A DNA stretch of 34,049 nucleotides from an uncultured Clostridia bacterium. Lineage in GTDB: Bacteria; Bacillota; Clostridia; Saccharofermentanales; DTU023. The DNA lies in contig CAMYEY010000005.1 of assembly GCA_947254895.1 (NCBI GenBank), forward strand, positions 1-34,049, written 5' to 3'. A program made the translations under genes and the position numbers. The notes beneath the pieces are model-generated. The model was not told the DNA's origin. It worked only from the letters and a program-made list of their open reading frames with translations, and made no database searches. Below are positions 1 to 6,087 of the stretch, piece after piece (position 1 is the stretch's first letter; each line of letters begins with the position of its first letter).

Positions 1-577
1 CAAAGACGGTTTGCTTGATTAGGTCTACCTTAACCTCTTCATAGTTTTGGCTATTGGGGTTATAAAAGTGGCTGGCAATATCCCGGCCGATGATAATGGG
101 CAGGTGGTCGTACTCTTTGTTGAAGTCAGGCATTACACCTTCTTCAATATGAATTTTTTTAGCGGCCAGGGCTTCAGCCGTCAGTCCTTGCAAGTTGATA
201 TAGTTCTCGGCATTACCTTGAATCAGTTGGATGCCCAGCTCTAAGACCGGGGAGACGTAGCTGACATGGGGTAGATTTTCAAAAGATTTGATGGTTTCCC
301 GGGTCAGCTTGAGTTGGTCTGTTTTTTGGGGGGTGGGACCGTCCTGATTGCCCATGGGTCCTTCGCCCCCTTCGTTGGGGTTTGATACACTGATGGTAGT
401 CAGGTCTGTGGAACTCATAATCATCTCTTGCATGGCCTTGGTCTGCGCCAGGCCGATTGACAGCATGGTGACGATCGAGGCCGTCCCGATAATAACGCCC
501 AAGAGGGTGAGGACAGACCTGAGCTTACGGCGCCAGAGGTTGCCAAGACAAAGTTTTATCAGGTCAAGCCATTTCAT
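1..577 (-). CDS. ABC transporter permease, FtsX/MacB family (3' end cut off)
   Basis: Transmembrane subunit of an ABC exporter of the MacB/FtsX type. The frame opens at an ATG on the minus strand (577-575) and runs off the window edge, giving about 192 residues. The N-terminus carries the family's usual arrangement: a short amphipathic stretch (NLWRRKLRSVLTLLG), then the first membrane helix (GVIIGTASIVTMLSIG), then the extracytoplasmic MacB_PCD region. The remaining three helices expected of the family would lie beyond base 1. The start overlaps the end of the upstream gene by 14 bases (564-577), which suggests translational coupling. It is third in an operon behind an ATPase and a secreted partner protein. 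The family assignment rests on the N-terminal helix pattern and the ATPase neighbour. The substrate is unknown. Confidence 0.88.
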   Translation of the reverse strand, partial: MKWLDLIKLCLGNLWRRKLRSVLTLLGVIIGTASIVTMLSIGLAQTKAMQEMIMSSTDLTTISVSNPNEGGEGPMGNQDGPTPQKTDQLKLTRETIKSFENLPHVSYVSPVLELGIQLIQGNAENYINLQGLTAEALAAKKIHIEEGVMPDFNKEYDHLPIIIGRDIASHFYNPNSQNYEEVKVDLIKQTVF

Positions 578-2267
578 CGATCTCTGCCTGTTCTTTTTTT
601 GCTTTTCTATTCCGAATGACCTTAAGGGTAACGCCGAGCACGCTGAAACCACCGATGACGATCAGGAGGTAGCCCCACCAGGGAAAGCCGGTTGGACCTG
701 CCTCACCCATGTCACCGTCCATACCCATACCGTCCATCCCGGGCATGTTGCCGTCCGGGTCCATACCGGGGTCAGGAGTGGGTTCTGAGATTTCGAGATT
801 CATTTTCTGATCTTGTTTGCTTTCGTTACCTTCAGCATCCTCAAAAACAATCTGGAAGGGGATAGGTTCTGAGGTTGCAGAGAGAGCCTTGACCATGAAA
901 TCGACGTCTTTGGAAGCCCCAGGCTCAATATTGCCGACAAAGATTTCGTTAGCTTCCAACTTGCCTTCTGGTATTACAATGGACAGGTTGTTGAGGGTGG
1001 CCTTACCCTTGTTAAAGACACTGAACATGATGTTTGCTTCACCACCAACATTAACCGGGCTAGGCATGATCTGCATTTTACCAATGTTACACTGCATTTC
1101 TTGGTTGACCATGATGGAGATCATTTCCTCAGCTTGAAAGCTAGCCCCGTTGTTGTCCTCATAATCAAATTTGAGGTTAAGGGGGTAGATCTTTTGGGGG
1201 ATAGCGGGGTTGCTCTTGAGCTTGATGGAGACAGATTTTTCTGCGTCCTTATCGATTGAATCAATATAGATGGTTGAAGCACCATCAACCGGCAAAAAGA
1301 CCGTTTGGTCTTCAGCCTGGCTGGTCAAGGTCATCTTGATGTTTTTTACCGGGCTGGACTTTGAGGTGTTTTTAATTTTGATCGAGAGGTCGAATTCCTT
1401 ACCGCCAAAAACTTTTTCCGGACTGAGGCTAAAGCCGGAGACCAGGATCCTGGGTGTGGCAGACTTATGGTCATCGGGTTTTTCAGCTCCTGCAGCCGGA
1501 CCTCCTATATCTCCACCGCCGATTGAGCCACCACCAATAGAGCCACCGCCAGAGCCACCACCTTCAGGATGAGCTCCACCGTCTGAACCGCCGGGCAGAT
1601 CAGGATTAAGGGGAACGGTCATAGAAGGAATAGGACTTGAAGGTTCGGGTTCCGGCTGGGGTTCCGGTTGGGGCGTATTTGCTCCGCTACTAACTTTAAC
1701 TAAGAGAGGGACCTCAGCCGATTCAACTGAGCTGCTGTTTTCCGGTTTATAGTTCACCCGAAAGAGAATTTGATAGTCTCCTTCGCTGATGTTGTCCCTG
1801 ACCTTAAAAGAGCCAAATTCGACCATCCGGCAAGTATTGACCAAGAAAGTGCCGGGGAGGTTCTTTTGATAGCTATTAAGAGGATTTTCAAAAGGAATTT
1901 TGTAAGGCTGATTTTTAGGACTGAGCCTTACTTTAACATTGGAAGCGTTTATATTACCGCAATTGAGCAAGGGTAAAACCAGGGGAACCATATCTCCCGG
2001 CTTTGCAGTAATGTATGGGGGATAATCGGCTTTTTTTATATCTACATATTGGTTGGAATTTGCTGTCGAATTGTTTTGCCCACTTGCTTGGTTTTGATCA
2101 GCTAGGCGAAGTTGAAAACTTGGCACAGGGCGCCTGTTGTTATCGTCTTGTGCTAGCAACTTAGTACTTAAAGGAGTAACCAGGCTGAAGCTGAGGCTTA
2201 ATAGCAGGAGGACCAAGCAGATTTGCTTTAATCCGAGAAACTTATTCTGCTTTTTTAAATGATTCAT
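564..2267 (-). CDS. Secreted, membrane-anchored CARDB/S-layer-like protein of the ABC exporter operon
   Basis: A 567-residue extracytoplasmic protein. Residues 1-40 form a signal peptide (positive N-terminus, Leu-rich core, likely cleavage LLA-Q). The mature part looks like repeated beta-sandwich domains of the COG1361/CARDB/NEW3 kind at roughly 45-195, 275-390 and 395-495. Between the first and second lies a Pro/Glu stretch and a Gly/Ser-rich flexible linker (about 200-262). Near the C-terminus is a Met/Gly/Asp-rich segment, then a membrane helix starting FPWWGYLLIVIGG and a basic cytoplasmic tail. The start ATG at 2267 follows GAAGGGA and lies inside the 3' end of the ATPase gene (26-base overlap). 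In YknXYZ/MacAB-type exporters this slot holds a coiled-coil membrane-fusion protein; here it is beta-sandwich. It is probably an exporter accessory or surface protein; its exact role is unknown. Confidence 0.8.
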   Translation of the reverse strand: MNHLKKQNKFLGLKQICLVLLLLSLSFSLVTPLSTKLLAQDDNNRRPVPSFQLRLADQNQASGQNNSTANSNQYVDIKKADYPPYITAKPGDMVPLVLPLLNCGNINASNVKVRLSPKNQPYKIPFENPLNSYQKNLPGTFLVNTCRMVEFGSFKVRDNISEGDYQILFRVNYKPENSSSVESAEVPLLVKVSSGANTPQPEPQPEPEPSSPIPSMTVPLNPDLPGGSDGGAHPEGGGSGGGSIGGGSIGGGDIGGPAAGAEKPDDHKSATPRILVSGFSLSPEKVFGGKEFDLSIKIKNTSKSSPVKNIKMTLTSQAEDQTVFLPVDGASTIYIDSIDKDAEKSVSIKLKSNPAIPQKIYPLNLKFDYEDNNGASFQAEEMISIMVNQEMQCNIGKMQIMPSPVNVGGEANIMFSVFNKGKATLNNLSIVIPEGKLEANEIFVGNIEPGASKDVDFMVKALSATSEPIPFQIVFEDAEGNESKQDQKMNLEISEPTPDPGMDPDGNMPGMDGMGMDGDMGEAGPTGFPWWGYLLIVIGGFSVLGVTLKVIRNRKAKKEQAEIDEMA

Positions 2268-3030
2268 TTTGTTTCGTTCCCTTCTCTATTCCGATGATCT
2301 TGCCGTCAGATATGCGGAAGATGCGGTCTGCATAGGCGGCTATACTGTTATCATGGGTGACCATGATTAAAGTTTGTTGGTTTTCCTGTGAGATCTCTTG
2401 GAGCAAGCCCATGATTTCTCGGCTGGTTACGGAGTCTAGGTTACCAGTGGGCTCATCGGCAAAAACGATAGCAGGTTTGACGACGAGGGCCCGGGCGATA
2501 CCCACCCTTTGCTGCTGGCCTCCGGATAGCTCACTGGGTTTGTGCATGATATGGTCCTTAAGACCTAGGCGATTGAGCATCTGGATGGCAGCCCTTTTTC
2601 TCCTATTTTCTGAAACACCCCTAAAAAGGAGGGGAAGGGCCACATTTTCCCAGGCGGTCATGCTGGCAATTAGATTGAAAGACTGAAAAATAAAACCGAC
2701 GTATTTACGGCGAAATTCAACCAGTTCTTTTTCGCTGAGCCGACTGGTTAAAACATTGTTTATCCGGATGCTCCCCTTGCTTGCCGGTTCAAGACCAGCA
2801 AGAAGGTTGAGGAGGGTTGACTTACCTGAGCCGGAGGTTCCGACGATAGCACAAAATTCACCCTTGTTAATGGAAAAAGAAACAGAATTGAGGGCAAAGA
2901 CTGCTTGTTTACCAACCCGGTAAACTTTTCTTAAGTCTTTGACTTCGATAATGCTTTTGTTGCTAGCTTGGTTTGGGTAACTTACGGCTTCCTGAATTGG
3001 TTCCGAAAGGTCCCTTGAATTTTTATCCAT
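2242..3030 (-). CDS. ABC transporter ATP-binding protein, MacB/LolD type
   Basis: A 262-residue cytoplasmic ATPase that would power the permease encoded two genes downstream. Visible motifs are Walker A GTSGSGKS (64-71), Q-loop Gln116, signature LSGGQ (168-172), Walker B IVFADEP (188-194) followed by the TGNLD D-loop typical of the MacB/LolD/YknY subfamily, and switch His226. The first 25 residues form a polar extension before the nucleotide-binding domain. It is the first gene of the operon; its 3' end overlaps the next start by 26 bases. An AGAGGAG ribosome-binding site lies upstream of the ATG, and a candidate promoter lies at 3070-3097. The TGNLD motif points to export or extraction rather than solute import. 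Confidence 0.95.
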   Translation of the reverse strand: MDKNSRDLSEPIQEAVSYPNQASNKSIIEVKDLRKVYRVGKQAVFALNSVSFSINKGEFCAIVGTSGSGKSTLLNLLAGLEPASKGSIRINNVLTSRLSEKELVEFRRKYVGFIFQSFNLIASMTAWENVALPLLFRGVSENRRKRAAIQMLNRLGLKDHIMHKPSELSGGQQQRVGIARALVVKPAIVFADEPTGNLDSVTSREIMGLLQEISQENQQTLIMVTHDNSIAAYADRIFRISDGKIIGIEKGTKQNESFKKAE

Positions 3031-3069
3031 TACTCCAGATAGTCTCCTCTGTGCACTACTTTAGACCAT

Positions 3070-3097
3070 ACTATATTTTCATGGCTTCAATTAGCAA
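3070..3097 (-). promoter_or_regulatory. Candidate sigma-A promoter of the ABC exporter operon
   Basis: On the minus strand, -35 TTGCTA (3097-3092) and -10 TATAGT (3075-3070) are separated by 16 bases, about 40 bases before the ATPase start. The match is moderate (4/6 and 5/6). Confidence 0.5.
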
Positions 3098-3334
3098 TAC
3101 CTAATCTTTACAATTTCCTTAATTTTGTATTAAAAGGCCAATATGAATAAAATGACCTTACGTCATTATGACAAGACTAAAATCCGGAGAGGCTTTAGCG
3201 GATAAGGCCTTAAGTTTGACAGGTTAGCTGTTCTTTTTTAACCTGCAAAATGACAAGAGATTGCCGACCTTAACTCGCTAATTTGTGAAAAATGTTGTAA
3301 AGGCCCTTGACAGTCAATAAAAGGCTAAAAACGT
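3098..3334. other. Intergenic region between exporter operon and gap, with two inverted repeats
   Basis: The divergent gap spans 3031-3422 and contains no gene that I can support. Between the two promoters are a 6-bp inverted repeat, AATGAC/GTCATT with a 5-base spacer (3151-3167), and a 7-bp inverted repeat, CAGGTTA/TAACCTG with a 12-base loop (3220-3245). A consensus TTGACA at 3307-3312 has no good -10 partner at the right distance. Either repeat could be an operator for gap or for the exporter operon, but no known box is recognisable. Confidence 0.4.
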
Positions 3335-3363
3335 TTGAAAATCAAGGGGTTTTCTAGTAAAAT
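3335..3363 (+). promoter_or_regulatory. Candidate sigma-A promoter of gap
   Basis: -35 TTGAAA (3335-3340) and -10 TAAAAT (3358-3363) with an exact 17-base spacer, each 5/6 to consensus, placed 59 bases upstream of the gap start. It fits a strongly expressed glycolytic gene. Confidence 0.65.
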
Positions 3364-3422
3364 CAGGTTATTACAAGTCAGTAATTATCTTATTTTATAA
3401 GAAACATTAGGAGGATTAATTA

Positions 3423-4496
3423 ATGGCAATCAAAGTAGGTATTAACGGTTTTGGACGAATTGGACGTTTGGTTTTCCGGGCAATCTGTGACCAGGGTCTG
3501 TTGGGCGATAAAATTGATGTTGTTGCAGTTGCAGATGTTAGCACAGACGCTGACTATTTCGCCTACCAATTAAAATATGATTCAGTTCAGGGTAGATTTA
3601 ACCACGAAATTTCCACAGAAAAATCTGATCCAAGCAAAGAAGAAGACGACGTCATGGTCATCAATGGCAACAAAACTCTTTGTGTACAGGCAGCTAGAGA
3701 GCCTAGTGGTTTACCTTGGAAAGAGTTAGGTGTTGAATACGTTATCGAATCAACAGGTCTCTTTACCCATTCAGACAAGGCTAAAGGCCACTTAGAAGCC
3801 GGAGCTAAAAAAGTTCTGATCTCCGCACCTGGTAAGGGCGAAGTTAAGATGCTTCTCATGGGCGTTAATGCTGACGAGTATGACTCAGCTAAGCACGATA
3901 TCGTTTCCAATGCTTCCTGCACAACCAACTGTCTGGCACCATTGGTACACGTTCTCTTAAAAGAAGGTATCGGCATTGAAAAAGGTCTGATGACCACAAT
4001 CCACTCCTACACAGCTACCCAAAAAGTTGTTGATGGTCCTTCCAAGAAAGACTGGAGAGGTGGCCGGGCAGCAGCTATCAATATTATTCCTTCAACCACC
4101 GGTGCAGCTAAGGCTGTTGGCCAAGTTATCCCAGAAGTTAACGGTATTATGACCGGCATGAGCTTCAGGGTTCCTACAGCTACGGGTTCAGCAGTTGACC
4201 TGACCTTCACAGCTAAACGCGATACCAGCATTGAAGAGATTGATTCCTTGATGAAAAAAGCATCAGAATCTTACCTCAAGGGTATTTTAGGCTACACTGA
4301 TGAAAATCTGGTTTCAACCGACATCATCCATGATTCTCATTCTTCAATCTATGATTCACTAGCTACCCTGCAGAATAACCTGCCTGGTGAAAAACGCTTC
4401 TTCAAGATTGTTAGCTGGTATGACAATGAGTGGGGTTACTCAAATAGAGCAGTTGACCTCTTAATGCTGATGGCTAAAAAAGACGGTAGACTTTAA
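3423..4496 (+). CDS. gap: Glyceraldehyde-3-phosphate dehydrogenase
   Basis: Phosphorylating NAD-dependent GAPDH of glycolysis: glyceraldehyde-3-phosphate + Pi + NAD to 1,3-bisphosphoglycerate. The N-terminal dinucleotide motif GINGFGRIGR, the active-site segment SNASCTTNCLAP (catalytic Cys) and the C-terminal WYDNEWGYS are all present. At 357 residues it is about 20 longer than the usual bacterial enzyme. The extra length and wording (for example DYFAYQLKYDSV, LGVEYVIESTGLFT, TLQNNLPGEKRFF) resemble, from memory, the long form known from trypanosomatid glycosomes and some bacteria. AGGAGG sits 8 bases before the ATG. It appears monocistronic, with its own promoter and a strong terminator at 4536-4564. 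Its codon use looks cleaner than that of its neighbours, as expected for high expression. Confidence 0.97.
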   Translation: MAIKVGINGFGRIGRLVFRAICDQGLLGDKIDVVAVADVSTDADYFAYQLKYDSVQGRFNHEISTEKSDPSKEEDDVMVINGNKTLCVQAAREPSGLPWKELGVEYVIESTGLFTHSDKAKGHLEAGAKKVLISAPGKGEVKMLLMGVNADEYDSAKHDIVSNASCTTNCLAPLVHVLLKEGIGIEKGLMTTIHSYTATQKVVDGPSKKDWRGGRAAAINIIPSTTGAAKAVGQVIPEVNGIMTGMSFRVPTATGSAVDLTFTAKRDTSIEEIDSLMKKASESYLKGILGYTDENLVSTDIIHDSHSSIYDSLATLQNNLPGEKRFFKIVSWYDNEWGYSNRAVDLLMLMAKKDGRL

Positions 4497-4535
4497 TCTC
4501 ACCTAAAACTTATACCAATAACATAAGTTACTAAT

Positions 4536-4564
4536 AAAAGGCAGCTGAAAACAGCTGCCTTTTT
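4536..4564 (+). terminator. Intrinsic terminator of gap
   Basis: Perfect stem AAAAGGCAGCTG / CAGCTGCCTTTT with loop AAAA, ending in a T-run, 40 bases after the gap stop. Confidence 0.93.
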
Positions 4565-4726
4565 ATGTTCCCCTCTCTCTTGAGTTTTCTTATAAAAGAA
4601 GATCAAAAAGAGTCAGTGACAAGACTAGCTTTGATTTACCGGTTGTGTTGATTGTTACAGTAGTTTTTTTCTGTTTGGGTTACATTTAATGCGTTAGAAA
4701 TTTTATGTGAGTTAGGACTAGAGAAG

Positions 4727-5224
4727 ATGCAAGGCTTAAGGATTTTTTATACGCTTCCCAATATCATTCCGGATAGTGATATAGAAATGTATGAGGATTA
4801 TCTTGATTATGCTGAACTGGCAGAAGACCATAATCTTGATTTTGAGATGATCAGTTTTCAAGATTCTCCTGGCAGGTTTTTAACGGAAGCAGCTGTTTTT
4901 GACCTGATGACCGGCAGCGATGATAGTATTTTTCCGATAACAGTTCTGAATGGCCGTGTTGTGAAGACCCATAATTTACCTAGTCGCCAGGAATTTGCTG
5001 ATTGGTTTGAAAGCCTTGATCAGATGTCCTTCGATGACCTCTTGGAGAAAAGCAAGTCGCTTGTCCACCACACCTTTCCTAAACGAGACCAGCTCAAAAA
5101 TTTTTGTGCTTGTAGTTCGTGTGAGTCTTGTCCGGCTACAGGTTGTGCCCTGATGGATCTCGATTTTGCAGCCTTCAATGATCCGGATAAGGTTGCCGAT
5201 TGGGCCAATATCATGGAGGGTTAG
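4727..5224 (+). CDS. ArsD-like thioredoxin-fold protein with C-terminal cysteine cluster
   Basis: A 165-residue cytoplasmic protein that I cannot assign to a named gene. Residues 36-95 follow the pattern of the ArsD/thioredoxin-like fold: a core helix region, then FPITVLNGRVVKTHNLPSR, matching the ArsD 'FPxxxVDGxxxxxGxYPT' segment, then a helix (EFADWF). The N-terminal vicinal Cys pair of true ArsD is missing. Instead there is a C-terminal cluster at Cys127, 129, 132, 135 and 140 (CxCx2Cx2Cx4C), which could bind a metal or an Fe-S cluster. The ribosome-binding site is weak (GAGAAG directly before the ATG). It stands alone between the gap terminator and the hpf promoter. A redox or metal-handling role is inference only. 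Confidence 0.7.
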   Translation: MQGLRIFYTLPNIIPDSDIEMYEDYLDYAELAEDHNLDFEMISFQDSPGRFLTEAAVFDLMTGSDDSIFPITVLNGRVVKTHNLPSRQEFADWFESLDQMSFDDLLEKSKSLVHHTFPKRDQLKNFCACSSCESCPATGCALMDLDFAAFNDPDKVADWANIMEG

Positions 5225-5313
5225 TGAGGGCTGAGTTAACCTTCTGACCTTATAAAAATGCTTTAAGCTACCTTGAACTTAGGTTTACCTATGCTTTCTG
5301 CTCAAATTTACTT

Positions 5314-5342
5314 TTGAACATAATAGCGTCCTTGTGTATAAT
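5314..5342 (+). promoter_or_regulatory. Sigma-A promoter of hpf
   Basis: -35 TTGAAC (5314-5319), a 17-base spacer and a perfect -10 TATAAT (5337-5342). The start codon of hpf is 70 bases downstream. Confidence 0.75.
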
Positions 5343-5411
5343 GTACATACAAAACCTAGCTGGTTTTTATCATATTTTCTGCTTCGGCAGATTATGAAGG
5401 GAGTAGGAATA

Positions 5412-5960
5412 ATGAAAATCAATATCTTAGGCCAAGGGATTAAGGTCAATGACAGCATGCGGGCTATGATTGAAGAAAAACTTGCCAAGTTTAATCGTTA
5501 CTTTGATGAAACGGCTTCCGCAGAAGTCAAATTACAACCCGATAAGGACCAACTTAAGCTGGAAATTACACTCAATATTGACCGTCATTTTTACCGGGCA
5601 GAGGCAGTTGCCCAGGATTCAAGGACTGCCATGCAGGTTGCCGTAGATATTTTGGAAGGCCAGTTGCGTAAGCATAAGAGCAAAATGAAACGGCAGCGTA
5701 AACAATTTGGCTACCTTAAACAGTATCTGGCAGATCAGGAATTGACGGCAGAGGACTTGGAGGAAGAGGAGAATCCGGCAAAGATATCCCGCCACAAATC
5801 TTTTAATATCCTGGCCATGGATGAAGATGAGGCCACCTTGCAGATGGAAATGCTGGGACATGACTTTTTTGCCTTCCTCAATGCCAATACAGGCAAGGTT
5901 AACCTAGTCTATAAGAGACGCGGCGACCATAACTATGGTTGGATTGAATTAGAGTATTAA
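5412..5960 (+). CDS. hpf: Ribosome hibernation promoting factor, long form
   Basis: Binds 70S ribosomes in slow growth and, in the long form, joins them into inactive 100S dimers. I start it at ATG 5412 (MKINILGQG), preceded by AAGGGAG and GGAA, rather than at the in-frame ATG at 5334, which would overlap the promoter. This gives 182 residues. The N-terminal YfiA/HPF domain covers about 1-105. An acidic linker (TAEDLEEEENP) follows, and the C-terminal dimerisation domain begins at the KSFNILAMDEDEA region, with the family hallmark LGHDFFAFLNANTGKVNLVYKRR. Own promoter, and terminator at 6010-6035, so it is a single-gene unit. Confidence 0.95.
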   Translation: MKINILGQGIKVNDSMRAMIEEKLAKFNRYFDETASAEVKLQPDKDQLKLEITLNIDRHFYRAEAVAQDSRTAMQVAVDILEGQLRKHKSKMKRQRKQFGYLKQYLADQELTAEDLEEEENPAKISRHKSFNILAMDEDEATLQMEMLGHDFFAFLNANTGKVNLVYKRRGDHNYGWIELEY

Positions 5961-6009
5961 AATTTACTATAAACCCATAGTCTAACTGATCTCAATTTAT
6001 CTAAATTCC

Positions 6010-6035
6010 AAAATCGCTCCTTCGGGGGCGATTTT
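6010..6035 (+). terminator. Intrinsic terminator of hpf
   Basis: Stem AAAATCGCTCC / GGGGCGATTTT (one G-U pair) closed by a TTCG tetraloop, with the T-tract contained in the 3' arm, 49 bases after the hpf stop. Confidence 0.88.
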
Positions 6036-6087
6036 GTGATATCAGCTATGTTAGAATGAAGATTCGGAAGGAGCAGGTGAATCTTTG

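Noticed and set aside
1270..1572. Open frame on the plus strand opposite the Gly-rich linker
   Set aside because: It is a mirror of the GGC/GGT repeats in the real minus-strand gene and has no ribosome-binding site.
3280..3312. Rex-type operator (TTGTGA...) upstream of gap
   Set aside because: Only one half-site is visible; the second half does not form the required inverted repeat.
5334..5411. Upstream ATG that would extend hpf by 26 residues
   Set aside because: It lies in the -10 promoter region, has no ribosome-binding site, and the extension is not seen in the family.
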